A stretch of DNA of 64,000 bases, from contig NZ_CP109598.1 of the NCBI RefSeq assembly GCF_036327775.1, positions 6,212,001-6,276,000 on the forward strand, given 5' to 3'. Positions 1 to 9,227 of this stretch are shown here, piece after piece. Under the pieces are notes generated by a model. It saw only the letters and a list, made by a program, of their open reading frames with translations. It was not told the origin of the DNA and ran no database searches. This DNA is from Streptomyces sp. NBC_01498. Its GTDB lineage: Bacteria; Actinomycetota; Actinomycetes; Streptomycetales; Streptomycetaceae. The stretch's first letter is position 1; every line of letters begins with the position of its first letter. A program made the position numbers and the translations under genes.

Positions 1-1432
1 CGAGCACCGAGGGAGCCCGCCGGGGTGGGTGCACCCCGAGCGCCAACGCGCCCGCCGTCAGGGCGAGATGGGTCGCCAGGGCCGCGCCGTACCCGAGGTC
101 CAGCGCCGCCGGGAGGACCAGGACGGCCGCCCAGCCGAGCCCGGTCGCACCGCCGAGCGCGGCGCCGCGGGCGGAGTCGGGCAGGTGGCCCCGTACGCCC
201 GCGAGGAGCCCGGCCGCCAGGAGCAGCACCAGCGGCGCCGTGGACATCGCCGACCATCCGGGATCGGGGCCCAGCGCGTCCCGTACCCGGTCCGGCGCAC
301 CCGCCCAGACGCCGGTCACCCGGGACAGCGGCCCCAGCAGGGACACGGCCGCCGACGGCAGCGCGCACAGGACCGCGCCCGCCACCACGACCCCGGCGGC
401 GGTGGTGAGCCCGCGCACCGCCGCGCGGGGCAGGGCGGTCCGTACGAGCGTCAACAGGGCCGCGCCGCACAGCAGATACGCCACGACGGCCCAGCCGGGC
501 GGCAGGGCGGGGCGCACCGCGCCACCGGTGGCGGTGACCGCCGTCAGCCCCGCGACCAGGGCGCCGGTGAACGCGACCCCGGTGACGCGTACGGCGGCCA
601 GCAGACTCAGCGCGGCCCCGGCCAGCAGCAGGACACCCGGCCCGAGGGCGTCGTACGGGGCGGGCGCGCTCGCCGAGAGCCCGCCCCCGATCAGCAGCGC
701 CCAGCCGCCCGACACCCAGGCGGTGACGCCCGCGAAGGACGCGGCCGGTGCCCGCTTCACCCACAGCACCACGGCGAGATCCCCGGCGGCCGTCAGCAAC
801 AGCGCCCAGCCGAGGGCCAGTTCGCCCGCCCCGGTGGCCAGCGCCCACAGGGGCAGCGGGAGTTGGGCGGTGAGGACGGCGGCGGGCAGCGGAGTGCGCA
901 GTGTGCCGAGGAGCCCGCCGTAGCCGGCCCAGAGCGCGGCCAGCAGGGCGCAGGCGGCGGCCGTGTAGCCGAGCGGGTCCGTGGCGGGAAGGGCGACCCG
1001 GTGCAGCGCGTAGGCGTCCAGGACGGTGAGGACCAGGGCCAGGACGCCGACGGCCTCGGCCGTCGCGGTCAGGCCCCGGCGCAGCAGGACGGCCGGGGTG
1101 GCGAGCGCGGCCAGGGTGACCGTGCCCAGCACGGCGGACCGGCCGCCGATGCCCATGGCTCCCCAGCTGACGACGGTGAACGCGATCGCCGCGACGGTCA
1201 GCAGCACCCCGCCCAGGGCGAGCAGGACGTTCTGGACGCCCGGCGGCGAGGTCTCGGACGTTCGGGCGGCCGGCCGCGCCGGACGCGGGGGCGGCGCCAT
1301 CGGCGCGGGCCGGGTCAGCAGGGTCAGCAGATAGGACCTGCGGGCGAGCAACTGGGCTCGGCGCGCGTCGATTCGGGCGAGCTCGCGATCGAGGACGACG
1401 AGCTCCTCGGCCGGCGGCGGAACGTTCTCCAT
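1..1432 (-). CDS. Large multispanning membrane protein, C-terminus cut by window edge
   Basis: The minus-strand frame is open from about 1432 to the window start, so the 3' end lies outside. It begins MENVPPPAEELVVLDRELA, followed by a short hydrophilic segment rich in Arg and Leu that looks helical. A Pro-rich linker comes next, and then repeated hydrophobic stretches (Leu/Ala/Val/Gly runs separated by short Arg-containing loops) that predict many transmembrane helices. It resembles the large Streptomyces integral membrane proteins annotated as 'SCO7613 C-terminal domain-containing'; no enzymatic function is known for them. An in-frame ATG 36 nt upstream (1468), preceded by GAGAG, is an alternative start; I chose 1432 because the conserved-looking hydrophilic N-terminus begins there. 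It is divergent from the SRPBCC gene. Confidence 0.7.
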   Translation of the reverse strand, partial: MENVPPPAEELVVLDRELARIDARRAQLLARRSYLLTLLTRPAPMAPPPRPARPAARTSETSPPGVQNVLLALGGVLLTVAAIAFTVVSWGAMGIGGRSAVLGTVTLAALATPAVLLRRGLTATAEAVGVLALVLTVLDAYALHRVALPATDPLGYTAAACALLAALWAGYGGLLGTLRTPLPAAVLTAQLPLPLWALATGAGELALGWALLLTAAGDLAVVLWVKRAPAASFAGVTAWVSGGWALLIGGGLSASAPAPYDALGPGVLLLAGAALSLLAAVRVTGVAFTGALVAGLTAVTATGGAVRPALPPGWAVVAYLLCGAALLTLVRTALPRAAVRGLTTAAGVVVAGAVLCALPSAAVSLLGPLSRVTGVWAGAPDRVRDALGPDPGWSAMSTAPLVLLLAAGLLAGVRGHLPDSARGAALGGATGLGWAAVLVLPAALDLGYGAALATHLALTAGALALGVHPPRRAPSVL

Positions 1433-1525
1433 GTTCCGCAGTGTGGTCCCCGCCACCGTGCGGACCATCGGCTCTCGTACTCAGATCCGGGGGTGAGTAC
1501 GCGCGGTACGGCGCACACTTGACCC

Positions 1526-1981
1526 ATGGACTGGTACCGCTACCGCTTCCGCGCCGTCTGGGAACTCGACGCGCCCCCGGACACCGTCTTCGGTGTGCTG
1601 GAACGGGCCGGTGACTACCCCGGCTGGTGGCCCCAGGTCCGTGAGGTCACCCCGGCCGGCGAGCGCGCGGGGACCGCGAGATTCCGGTCCCTGTTCCCGT
1701 ACGACCTTGTCGTGGGCGCCCGCGAGAGCGGAAACGACCCGGTGGCCCGCGTCCTGGAGATCGAGATGTCCGGTGACCTCGAAGGCTGGGCACGCTGGAC
1801 ACTGCGCGCCCGGGGTGACGGCACGAGCGCCCTGTACGAGCAGGAGGTCGTCGTCAACAAGCCCCTGTTGAGGCGCCTCGCCGTCCCCGGGCGTCCCTTC
1901 TTCCTCGCCAATCACGCGCTGATGATGCGGGCCGGGCGGCGGGGGCTGCGGAAGGTTCTCGCACACCGTCATCCGGTTTGA
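1526..1981 (+). CDS. SRPBCC (START/polyketide cyclase-like) family protein
   Basis: A 151-residue soluble protein beginning MDWYRYRFRAVWELDAPPD. The N-terminal pattern (beta strand, a 'DTVFGVLERAGDYPGWWPQV' helix, then a strand entering 'VREVTPAG') is typical of the SRPBCC fold, which encloses a hydrophobic ligand cavity. The ligand or reaction cannot be read from the sequence. It has no signal peptide or membrane segment. The C-terminal helix is Arg-rich ('MMRAGRRGLRKVL'). It is transcribed divergently from the membrane protein at the window start. Its stop codon overlaps the -35 element of the tRNA-Val promoter. The family assignment is by motif and length only. Confidence 0.75.
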   Translation: MDWYRYRFRAVWELDAPPDTVFGVLERAGDYPGWWPQVREVTPAGERAGTARFRSLFPYDLVVGARESGNDPVARVLEIEMSGDLEGWARWTLRARGDGTSALYEQEVVVNKPLLRRLAVPGRPFFLANHALMMRAGRRGLRKVLAHRHPV

Positions 1982-2007
1982 ACGCGACCCGTCCGGGCCT
2001 GTATGGT
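1978..2007 (+). promoter_or_regulatory. Predicted vegetative promoter for tRNA-Val
   Basis: TTGAAC (1978-1983) and TATGGT (2002-2007) are separated by 18 nt, close to the SigA/HrdB consensus. The predicted transcript would start about 7 nt before the mature tRNA. The -35 element overlaps the stop codon of the preceding SRPBCC gene. Confidence 0.6.
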
Positions 2008-2020
2008 TCAGTCCGTTCCC

Positions 2021-2092
2021 GGGCGATTAGCTCAGTGGGAGAGCGCTTCGTTCACACCGAAGAGGTCACTGGTTCGAACCCAGTATCGCCCA
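2021..2092 (+). tRNA. tRNA-Val (anticodon CAC)
   Basis: A 72-nt cloverleaf can be drawn by hand. The 7-bp acceptor stem is GGGCGAT/ATCGCCC, the D arm is GCTC..GAGC, and the 5-bp anticodon stem CTTCG/CGAAG carries loop TTCACAC. The variable loop is AGGTC and the T arm is ACTGG-TTCGAAC-CCAGT. The anticodon is CAC, which reads GUG, a very common codon in this high-GC genome. The discriminator base is A and the following bases are CCG, so CCA is not fully encoded and must be added post-transcriptionally. Confidence 0.95.
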
Positions 2093-2098
2093 CCGGGA

Positions 2099-2135
2099 AA
2101 GGCCGGTCCGTCGATGACGGACCGGCCTTCTTTGT
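2099..2135 (+). terminator. Terminator hairpin of tRNA-Val
   Basis: A perfect 14-bp inverted repeat (2099-2112 with 2116-2129) closes a 3-nt loop and is followed by CTTTGTG. It lies 6 nt after the tRNA and just beyond the 3' end of the convergent exonuclease gene, so it may serve both strands. Confidence 0.8.
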
Positions 2136-2159
2136 GTGCGCGGAGGCCGGTTCCGGCTC

Positions 2160-2885
2160 TCAGGCCACCACCGGCATGTGGGGGCGCAGGGGCCAGACCG
2201 GGCCGGGGGACGGGGCGGAGCCGCCGCGTGCGAATCGTTCCTGTCGGCCGCGGGTCTGTGCCGCGTGCCAGGCCGCCTGGCGGGCGTGCAGTTGGGCCGC
2301 GGTGAGCTGCTGGGTCGTCGTGGCGTACGCGCGGCCCACCGACCGGACCACTTCGAGGGCCGCCGCCGCGTCCGCCACGGGGTCGTGGGAGCCGTCCAGC
2401 ACCACCCCGTACAGCGAGCAGAGATCGATCAGCCGCCGCCGGCCCTTGCGGACGGGATCGAGATGCCGGTCCAGCACGCCCGGGTCCAGCACGCAGAACG
2501 GGGCCTTCTCCAGATAGCGGGCCAGTGACGAGCTGCGGTGGCGCCGCATCTCGCGGTCCAGCAGGGTCAGCGTGAACGGCGCGTTCATCACCACCAGCGG
2601 GCGGCCCGCCAGACACTGCTCGGCCAGTCCCCGGCCCACCTCCTCGATGACCGGCGCCGGCCAGCGGCCCGTGCGCTGTACCAGCGCGTCGGTCAGACCG
2701 TGTGCCCGGCTGGCCTCGACCGGGATCGGTATCCCCGGATCGACCAGCCAGCGGGTGACCCGGGCGCGGGCGCCCGAGACGTCCTGGACGACGAGGGCGG
2801 CCGAGACGATCCGGTCCTCCTCGGCGTCGATACCCGTCGTTTCGATGTCGAATGCGGCCAGGGGCCCCTCGTACCAGTGCGTCAT
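2160..2885 (-). CDS. DnaQ-like 3'-5' exonuclease (DEDD family)
   Basis: A 241-residue protein with the Exo I motif FDIETTG (Asp13, Glu15) near the N-terminus. A central '[13 protein letters not shown]' segment fits Exo II (Asn-Ala-x-Phe...Asp). A late '[15 protein letters not shown]' segment supplies the Exo III His/Asp pair. This is the fold of polymerase III epsilon and related proofreading or RNA-trimming exonucleases that use two metal ions. No polymerase or helicase domain is fused, so the substrate is unknown. The start is supported by GAGGAG 7 nt upstream of ATG. It is divergent from thrS and convergent with tRNA-Val. Confidence 0.85.
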   Translation of the reverse strand: MTHWYEGPLAAFDIETTGIDAEEDRIVSAALVVQDVSGARARVTRWLVDPGIPIPVEASRAHGLTDALVQRTGRWPAPVIEEVGRGLAEQCLAGRPLVVMNAPFTLTLLDREMRRHRSSSLARYLEKAPFCVLDPGVLDRHLDPVRKGRRRLIDLCSLYGVVLDGSHDPVADAAAALEVVRSVGRAYATTTQQLTAAQLHARQAAWHAAQTRGRQERFARGGSAPSPGPVWPLRPHMPVVA

Positions 2886-2995
2886 CCCCGAACTCCTCGC
2901 GCACGCCCGGCGGATGGCATCCGGCCACCTGCCCGAATCGTAGATACCCGTGCCCTTTGCGGCGTACGCCGGAGATGGCGGCGCAATTCAACCGT

Positions 2996-3026
2996 TTGGC
3001 GGGCGGACCCCCGGGCTCGGTACGAT
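2996..3026 (+). promoter_or_regulatory. Possible thrS promoter
   Basis: TTGGCG (2996-3001) and TACGAT (3021-3026) are spaced by 19 nt, about 50 nt before the thrS start. The match is partial. I saw no T-box specifier or antiterminator structure in the short leader. Confidence 0.35.
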
Positions 3027-3077
3027 TCCCGTCGCGTACGGAAACAGCCTGCGCGTCCCGTGAGTCAGGAGAGACCG

Positions 3078-5060
3078 GTGTCAGATGTCCGCGTGACCAT
3101 CCAACGCGATTCCGAGCGGGAAGAGCGCGTGGTGACGACGGGGACGACGGCGGCCGACCTCTTCCCCGGTGAGCGCACCGTTGTCGCGGCCCGGGTGGGC
3201 GGCGGGCTGAAGGACCTCGCGTACGAGCTCGCCGACGGCGACAGCGTCGAGCCCGTCGAGATGTCCTCCGAGGACGGGCTGAACATCCTGCGCCACTCCA
3301 CCGCGCATGTCATGGCGCAGGCCGTGCAGGAGCTGTTCCCGGAGGCCAGGCTCGGCATCGGCCCGCCGATCAAGGACGGCTTCTACTACGACTTCGACGT
3401 GGCGGAGCCCTTCACCCCCGACGACATCAAGCGCGTCGAGAAGAAGATGCAGGAGATCCAGAAGCGCGGCCAGCGGTTCTCGCGCCGGGTCACCACCGAC
3501 GAGGACGCGCGCGCCGAACTCGCCGACGAGCCGTACAAGATCGAGCTGATCGGGCTCAAGGGCAAGGCCGCCGACGCCGCCGAGGGTGCCTCCGCCGAGG
3601 TCGGCGCCGGTGAGCTGACGATCTACGACAACCTCGACCCGAAGACCGGCGAGCTGTGCTGGAAGGACCTCTGCCGGGGTCCGCACCTGCCCACCACCCG
3701 TAACATCCCGGCCTTCAAGCTGATGCGCTCCGCCGCCGCCTACTGGCGCGGCAGCGAGAAGAACCCGCAGCTCCAGCGGATCTACGGCACCGCCTGGCCG
3801 TCCAAGGACGAGCTGAAGGCCCATCTCGACTTCCTCGCCGAGGCCGAGCGGCGCGACCACCGTCGGCTGGGCAGTGAGCTGGACCTGTTCTCCTTCCCCG
3901 ACGAGCTGGGCTCCGGTCTCGCGGTGTTCCACCCCAAGGGCGGGGTGATCCGCAAGGAGATGGAGCAGTACTCGCGCCACCGCCACGAGGTGTCCGGGTA
4001 CGAGTTCGTCAACACCCCGCACATCTCGAAGAAGAAGCTCTTCGAGACCTCGGGGCACCTGCCGCACTACTCCGAGGGCATGTTCCCCCCCATGGAGTTC
4101 GACGGGCAGGACTACTACCTCAAGGCCATGAACTGCCCGATGCACAACCTGATCTTCAAGGCGCGCGGGCGGTCCTACCGGGAACTGCCGCTGCGGCTGT
4201 TCGAGTTCGGCACGGTCTACCGCTACGAGAAGTCCGGTGTGGTGCACGGCCTCACCCGCTCGCGGGGCTTCACCCAGGACGACGCGCACATCTACTGCAC
4301 CAAGGAGGAGATGCCGCAGGAGCTGGACTCCCTGCTCACCTTCGTGCTGGATCTGCTGCGCGACTACGGCCTGACCGACTTCGAGCTCGAACTGTCCACC
4401 CGGGACCCGGAGTCGGACAAGTTCATGGGCGAGGACGAGGAGTGGGAGGAGGCCACGGCCGCGCTCCAGCAGGCCGCCGACAAGCAGGGTCTGCCGCTGG
4501 TCCCGGACCCGGGCGGCGCCGCCTACTACGGCCCCAAGATCTCCGTCCAGGCCAAGGACGCCATCGGCCGGTCCTGGCAGATGTCCACCATTCAGGTCGA
4601 CTTCCAGCAGCCGAAGCGGTTCGAGCTGGAGTACACGGCGTCCGACGGCAGCAAGCAGCAGCCGGTCATGATCCACCGGGCGCTGTTCGGCTCGATCGAG
4701 CGCTTCTTCGCCGTCCTGCTGGAGCACTACGCGGGCGCGTTCCCCGCCTGGCTGGCCCCGGTGCAGGCGGTCGGCATCCCGGTCGGCGACGCGCACGTGC
4801 CGTACCTCCAGGAATTCGCCGCGCGGGCGAAGGCCAAGGGGCTGCGGGTCGAGGTCGACGCGTCCTCGGACCGGATGCAGAAGAAGATCCGCAACCACCA
4901 GAAGGCCAAGACCCCGTTCATGATCATCGTGGGTGACGAGGACGTCGCCAACGGCGCGGTGTCCTTCCGCTACCGGGACGGGACACAGAAGAACGGCATC
5001 CCCGCCGACGAGGCCCTGGCCGAACTGCTGGACGTGGTGGAGCGCCGCGTACAGGTCTGA
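3078..5060 (+). CDS. thrS: Threonine--tRNA ligase
   Basis: A cytoplasmic class II aminoacyl-tRNA synthetase of 660 residues that charges tRNA-Thr. Domain order is TGS (about 1-62), the editing/linker domain with '[11 protein letters not shown]', the catalytic core, and a C-terminal anticodon-binding domain ('[21 protein letters not shown]'). The zinc site is intact: Cys353 in MNCPMH, His404 in [10 protein letters not shown] and His533 in [11 protein letters not shown]. Motif 2 is [19 protein letters not shown]. The start is GTG at 3078, with AGGAG 6 nt upstream; an open frame continues much further 5' but has no ribosome-binding site and would add a non-homologous extension. A strong hairpin follows the stop codon. 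Confidence 0.97.
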   Translation: MSDVRVTIQRDSEREERVVTTGTTAADLFPGERTVVAARVGGGLKDLAYELADGDSVEPVEMSSEDGLNILRHSTAHVMAQAVQELFPEARLGIGPPIKDGFYYDFDVAEPFTPDDIKRVEKKMQEIQKRGQRFSRRVTTDEDARAELADEPYKIELIGLKGKAADAAEGASAEVGAGELTIYDNLDPKTGELCWKDLCRGPHLPTTRNIPAFKLMRSAAAYWRGSEKNPQLQRIYGTAWPSKDELKAHLDFLAEAERRDHRRLGSELDLFSFPDELGSGLAVFHPKGGVIRKEMEQYSRHRHEVSGYEFVNTPHISKKKLFETSGHLPHYSEGMFPPMEFDGQDYYLKAMNCPMHNLIFKARGRSYRELPLRLFEFGTVYRYEKSGVVHGLTRSRGFTQDDAHIYCTKEEMPQELDSLLTFVLDLLRDYGLTDFELELSTRDPESDKFMGEDEEWEEATAALQQAADKQGLPLVPDPGGAAYYGPKISVQAKDAIGRSWQMSTIQVDFQQPKRFELEYTASDGSKQQPVMIHRALFGSIERFFAVLLEHYAGAFPAWLAPVQAVGIPVGDAHVPYLQEFAARAKAKGLRVEVDASSDRMQKKIRNHQKAKTPFMIIVGDEDVANGAVSFRYRDGTQKNGIPADEALAELLDVVERRVQV

Positions 5061-5072
5061 CGCCGACGGTCG

Positions 5073-5110
5073 TACGGCCCCCGGGAGGCATCGGCTTCCC
5101 GGGGGCCGTA
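5073..5110. terminator. Hairpin between thrS and convergent channel gene
   Basis: A perfect 14-bp inverted repeat (5073-5086 with 5097-5110) with a 10-nt loop lies 13 nt after the thrS stop. It has no T-tract on either side, as is common in high-GC actinobacteria. It sits between convergent genes and could terminate both. Confidence 0.7.
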
Positions 5111-5160
5111 CCGCGTCCGGGGAGGTCCCGGATTCCCGGGGATGTCAGCTGCCCGGGGGC

Positions 5161-5913
5161 TCAGACGCCCGGGAGTGGCCCTGACGCGTCCGGTGGCGGC
5201 ACATCGTCCGACGGTTCCGCCGTGTACGGGTGTCCGGCGCCGTCCGGCGGCCGGTCTCCCCGGCCGGCCCGGTCCTCACGCCTGAAGACCTGGATCAGCC
5301 ACGAGGAGAACGAACCCGTCACCGCGCCCAGCAGCGCCAGCCCGCACACCATCAGGAAGACCGCGAACAACCGGCCGAGCGGCGTCACCGGAGTGACATC
5401 GCCGTACCCGACCGTGGTGATCGCCGAGCAGGCCCACCACACGGAGTCCCCGAAGGTCCGGATGGTGGCGCCCGGCGCGCCGCGCTCCTGCTGGTAGACG
5501 GCGAGCGCCGTGGCGAAGCTCAGCAGGGCGGCCGTCACCCCCGCGTACAGCATCACCCGCCCGTACAGGGTCAGCCGCGGCTCGTCGCGGCGGCGCTGGA
5601 ACGCCACGTACGTGTTCACGATCCGCACCGGCCGCAACAGGGGCAGCAGCAGAACCACCGTGTCCAGCCAGTGCGACGTCACGAAACGCGGCCCCCGGCC
5701 GCTCAGCACCAGACGGACCGCGTAGTCCACCGCGAACAGCGCCCAGAGGGCGAAGAGGAGCCACAGCGCGATGTCGCGCGGCAGCGGGTCGCGGCTGTGG
5801 TTCAGCACGCACACCGCGTAACAGGCGAGGAAGAGCGGGGAGGCGACGAGCAGCGGGAGTTCGGCGCGCCGCTCCCAGCCGCGCAGCCGCTCGGTTCGGT
5901 TCCGGACACGCAT
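5161..5913 (-). CDS. Potassium channel family protein
   Basis: A 250-residue membrane protein with the K+ selectivity filter TTVGYGD (residues 166-172) between a pore helix ('FGDSVWWACSAI') and a final transmembrane helix ('LFAVFLMVCGLALLGAVTG'). Four hydrophobic segments precede the pore (about residues 20-37, 48-70, 82-93 and 119-140). The layout is therefore like a six-helix channel with a poorly charged S4-like region ('LLRPVRIVNTYVAFQRRR'). The cytoplasmic tail is short and Pro/Asp-rich, with no RCK domain. The start ATG at 5913 was chosen because the cluster 'MRVRNRTERLRGWERR' looks like a cytoplasmic N-terminus. Gating is unknown. Confidence 0.88.
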   Translation of the reverse strand: MRVRNRTERLRGWERRAELPLLVASPLFLACYAVCVLNHSRDPLPRDIALWLLFALWALFAVDYAVRLVLSGRGPRFVTSHWLDTVVLLLPLLRPVRIVNTYVAFQRRRDEPRLTLYGRVMLYAGVTAALLSFATALAVYQQERGAPGATIRTFGDSVWWACSAITTVGYGDVTPVTPLGRLFAVFLMVCGLALLGAVTGSFSSWLIQVFRREDRAGRGDRPPDGAGHPYTAEPSDDVPPPDASGPLPGV

Positions 5914-5979
5914 CGCGCCAGCATGGCCGGGCGCTGCGCGGGACGGGCCCGGCGACACGCCCCACCGGGCCGAAGTCAT

Positions 5980-6552
5980 ATGCTGCACCGCATGACGAGT
6001 GAGCCGGAGCAGCAGATCGGAGTGGGCACCCCGGACGCGTTCCAGCGCCTGTGGACGCCGCACCGGATGGCCTACATCCAGGGCGAGAACAAGCCGACCG
6101 GCCCCAACGCGGACGACGGCTGCCCCTTCTGCTCCATCCCGCTCAAGTCCGACGAGGACGGGCTCGTCATCGCCCGCGGCGAGTCGGTCTACGCGGTGCT
6201 GAACCTCTACCCGTACAACGGCGGCCATCTCATGGTCGTGCCGTTCCGGCACGTCGCCGACTTCACCGAACTGGACGACGCGGAGACCCTCGAACTGGCC
6301 GCGTTCACCAAGCGGGCGATGACCGCGCTGCGTACGGCCTCCGGCGCGCACGGCTTCAACATCGGCATGAACCAGGGCACTGTCGCCGGGGCCGGCATCG
6401 CCGCGCACCTGCACCAGCACGTCGTGCCGCGCTGGGGCGGCGACGCCAACTTCATGCCGGTCGTCGCCCACACCAAGGTGCTGCCCCAACTGCTCGCCGA
6501 CACCCGGGCGATGCTGGCCGACGCGTGGCCGTCGGCGACGACCGCCCCGTAG
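5980..6552 (+). CDS. HIT family hydrolase (Ap4A phosphorylase-like)
   Basis: A 190-residue histidine-triad protein with the signature HLHQHVV (His143, His145, His147 from this start). HIT enzymes transfer or hydrolyse nucleotidyl groups. The N-terminal 'LWTPHRMAYIQGE' and the Cys pair in 'GCPFCSIP' are typical of the actinobacterial branch, whose M. tuberculosis member acts as an Ap4A phosphorylase and sits in the same thrS-HIT-pgsA order. No Shine-Dalgarno is visible before ATG 5980 or the in-frame ATG 5992, so a leaderless mRNA is possible and either start could be right. It is divergent from the channel gene. Confidence 0.88.
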   Translation: MLHRMTSEPEQQIGVGTPDAFQRLWTPHRMAYIQGENKPTGPNADDGCPFCSIPLKSDEDGLVIARGESVYAVLNLYPYNGGHLMVVPFRHVADFTELDDAETLELAAFTKRAMTALRTASGAHGFNIGMNQGTVAGAGIAAHLHQHVVPRWGGDANFMPVVAHTKVLPQLLADTRAMLADAWPSATTAP

Positions 6553-6631
6553 CCTCCCCTCCGGGACCGGACGCGGCGGGCCGCGGAGATCCCGCCGGAC
6601 GGGACCGCGGAGGTCCGCGGGACCGGCGGCC

Positions 6632-8308
6632 CTACGCGTCGTACACGTCGACCTTCTTCGGTGTCGGGTCCTGGACCGCGCCGCTGAGGGACGAGGAGCG
6701 GCTGCCGAAGCGGGAGGTGTCCACCCCGTTCTCGTCCAGCACCCGCAGGGCCGCCGCGTGCGCCACCCGCAGTACGGGCGTGGCCGCGCGCATCGCGTCG
6801 TCCGCCATGAAACGGTGCCGCCACGGCTTCTCCGCCCAGGCGTGCCGCAGCCCGAACGGCTCGGGCAGCGACAGTTTCCCGCCGAGGAAGTCGAGGATCG
6901 GCGGATACCAGGTGAACGGCGCCCGGACAGCCAGCCGAATGGCCTCCTTCGGCTCCACCAGCGGCAGGCTGCGCGTCTTGGTCTCCCAGAACCGGACCGT
7001 CTTCGCGGTCGTCACCGTCTTGGGCGACGGCTTCGAGAAGAACAGCGAGTGCACCGGCCCCAGCGCGTGCCCGGTCACCTCGATACGCAGCGTCTCGTGC
7101 AGGATCGTCACCGTGATCATCATCGTGATGACCAACTGACCGTCCCACAGCACGAACTGCACACCCAGATAGTGCCGGTCACCGGCCCCGAACTGCTGGT
7201 GGTTGCAGATCCGCTGTATCTCGTGCGGCTTGACCTGGTACGCCTCGACGTCCGCGCCCTCCGGCCGGCTCACCGATCCGGCGTTCTCGCCGACCGGCCG
7301 CACGACCCAGTGCTTGACCTCCGGCTTGGTGAAACCACCGGAGTTGAGCGGGCCGCGCTCCAGCATCTTCAGCTGGTCGTGCATCGCCCTTATGACGTCG
7401 TAGCTGCGGAACTGGTGGATCTCCTTGCCGGCCTCCTTGGGAACCAGGTCCTCCGCGAGCTGCCAGCTGCCCCAGCGGGTGCCCATGCCCAATATGCCCT
7501 TGGGGCCCGCGTAGAAGACCGCGTTGGAGCGCTGCTCCGCCGTCAGCTTCATCAGACCGCTGCGCAGTTCCTCCCGCGCCGTCTCGTCGGGATGCCCCGG
7601 CACCGCCTCGGGCACCTTGGCACCCAGGCCGCCGCCCCCCAGGATGTCGCTCCAGCGGGCCCGCAGATCCTTCGCCGTCGTCTCACAGATCCGCTTGGCC
7701 AGCAGCCAGCCGATCACCGGCGCGATGATCACACCGCGCAGATACCAGCCGAGGAAACCCGTGAACGGCAGCGCGACCAGGAACAGCACCGCCAGCGCCG
7801 CGACACCCAGCAACAGGGCGCCGCCGATCGCACCCGCCTTCTTGTCCTTCGAACCCGCCAGCGTCCGGCGCAACTGGAAGACACCGATCCACAGCAGCGC
7901 CCCGGGCAGGAACAGCAGGCCGAAAACCACCGTCACCAGCGTGAGCCGCTTGTCGCGCTCCTTACGGATGCGGCTCGCCGCCAGCGCGTGCTCCACCACC
8001 GTCTGCGGCTCCATGCCGAAGGACTGGATGAGCGCGCCACGGCCGCCGCCCAGCATCCGTTTCTGGATGGCGCTGGAGAACGCCTCGCCCAGATTCGGCT
8101 CGAAGAGCGACACCTTGCCCTTGCTCACCGAGGACTTGTGCCACTCGCTGTCCGCCTTGAGGATCTCCTCCATCGGACTGTCGCGGTACGCCGCCGAGGC
8201 CAGGGCGTGGGTCGCCGCGGTCTGACCCGCCGACCCCTGAAGCGGAACCTGAGCCCCAGGAGAGAAATCGAATCCGTCCGACACTGTCGCCCCCATCGCC
8301 GCGAGCAT
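6632..8308 (-). CDS. Conserved actinobacterial membrane protein, unknown function
   Basis: About 558 residues. A soluble N-terminal region with an apparent amphipathic segment ('GRGALIQSFGMEPQTVVEHALAASRIRKERDKR' region) is followed by two clusters of hydrophobic helices around residues 140-215. The long C-terminal half is soluble and contains a further hydrophobic stretch ('GQLVITMMITVTILHETL'). I see no catalytic motif. It stands alone, divergent from pgsA, and shares the intergenic space with the lipid operon. Candidate starts are ATG 8308 (MLAAMGATVSD) or ATG 8296; neither has a strong ribosome-binding site. The function is unknown and I do not guess one. Confidence 0.7.
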   Translation of the reverse strand: MLAAMGATVSDGFDFSPGAQVPLQGSAGQTAATHALASAAYRDSPMEEILKADSEWHKSSVSKGKVSLFEPNLGEAFSSAIQKRMLGGGRGALIQSFGMEPQTVVEHALAASRIRKERDKRLTLVTVVFGLLFLPGALLWIGVFQLRRTLAGSKDKKAGAIGGALLLGVAALAVLFLVALPFTGFLGWYLRGVIIAPVIGWLLAKRICETTAKDLRARWSDILGGGGLGAKVPEAVPGHPDETAREELRSGLMKLTAEQRSNAVFYAGPKGILGMGTRWGSWQLAEDLVPKEAGKEIHQFRSYDVIRAMHDQLKMLERGPLNSGGFTKPEVKHWVVRPVGENAGSVSRPEGADVEAYQVKPHEIQRICNHQQFGAGDRHYLGVQFVLWDGQLVITMMITVTILHETLRIEVTGHALGPVHSLFFSKPSPKTVTTAKTVRFWETKTRSLPLVEPKEAIRLAVRAPFTWYPPILDFLGGKLSLPEPFGLRHAWAEKPWRHRFMADDAMRAATPVLRVAHAAALRVLDENGVDTSRFGSRSSSLSGAVQDPTPKKVDVYDA

Positions 8309-8567
8309 TCGCTGCTGCGCCCTCTTCCCAACCACCGTGCCGCGCACACCTGCTGAGCTGGGGCGCACCACAGCGTAACCGGGGCGCACGCTCCGCGTCA
8401 GGGAGAATCCGGCCCTCGCCCCCACCGGATCGGGACCCCGCCCCGGGGCCGGGGCCCGGCACGGCACCCCCACACCGGGCGCCCCGGCGGTGGCGGACCC
8501 CGGTCCTGGCTACGATGGGCCAGCCGGTGGCCGAAGGGGCCGCCTGCCACCGACCGTCGGGAAGGCC

Positions 8568-9227
8568 ATGCTGAACAAGTACGCGCGTGCATTCTTTACG
8601 CGTGTCCTCACCCCGTTCGCCGCGTTTCTGCTCCGCCGGGGGGTGAGTCCCGACACCGTGACCCTCGTGGGTACGGCGGGAGTGGTGGCCGGAGCGCTGT
8701 TCTTCTTCCCGCGCGGAGAGTTCTTCTGGGGCACCGTCGTCATCACCCTCTTCGTCTTCTCCGACCTCGTCGACGGCAACATGGCCCGCCAGGCGGGCAT
8801 CTCCAGCCGGTGGGGCGCGTTCCTCGACTCCACGCTCGACCGGGTCGCCGACAGCGCCGTCTTCGGCGGATTCGCGCTCTGGTACGCCGGGACCGGCGAC
8901 AACAACATCCTGTGCGCCGTGTCGATCTTCTGTCTGGCGAGCGGCCAGGTCGTCTCGTACACGAAGGCCCGGGGCGAGTCGATAGGGCTCCCGGTGGCGG
9001 TCAACGGCCTCATCGAGCGGGCCGAGCGGCTGGTCATCTCCCTGGTGGCGGCGGGACTCGCGGGACTGCACGCCTTCGGCGTGCCCGGCATCGACATCCT
9101 GCTTCCCATCGCGCTCTGGGTGGTGGCCGTGGGCTCCCTGGTGACGCTGGGACAGCGGGTCGTGACCGTACGGCGGGAGTCCGCCGAGGCCGACGCGGCG
9201 GCCGGCACCGGCGGAAAGGTCTCATGA
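8568..9227 (+). CDS. pgsA: CDP-alcohol phosphatidyltransferase, likely phosphatidylinositol phosphate synthase
   Basis: A 219-residue integral membrane enzyme with the CDP-alcohol phosphotransferase motif spread over 'DLVDGNMARQAG' and 'GAFLDSTLDR' (D-x2-D-G-x2-A-R-x8-G-x3-D-x3-D), which binds Mg2+ and CDP-diacylglycerol. In actinobacteria the gene at this locus (HIT, pgsA, acyltransferase, pimA) makes phosphatidylinositol phosphate from CDP-DAG and inositol phosphate, the first step toward phosphatidylinositol mannosides. The ATG at 8568 follows GGGAAGG closely. Its stop overlaps the next start (ATGA), so the three lipid genes are translationally coupled. Substrate specificity is inferred from synteny. 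Confidence 0.88.
   Translation: MLNKYARAFFTRVLTPFAAFLLRRGVSPDTVTLVGTAGVVAGALFFFPRGEFFWGTVVITLFVFSDLVDGNMARQAGISSRWGAFLDSTLDRVADSAVFGGFALWYAGTGDNNILCAVSIFCLASGQVVSYTKARGESIGLPVAVNGLIERAERLVISLVAAGLAGLHAFGVPGIDILLPIALWVVAVGSLVTLGQRVVTVRRESAEADAAAGTGGKVS

Noticed and set aside
29..1522. 497-codon plus-strand frame at the window start
   Set aside because: Arg/Gly/Gln-rich translation with no hydrophobic segments. The opposite strand encodes a credible membrane protein.
2021..2092. tRNA-Val as an integration site for a mobile element
   Set aside because: No integrase, excisionase or duplicated tRNA 3' end was found nearby; the following genes are housekeeping.
3001..3077. T-box riboswitch before thrS, and similarly before alaS or hisS
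   Set aside because: The leaders are short and lack the conserved T-box sequence and specifier loop.
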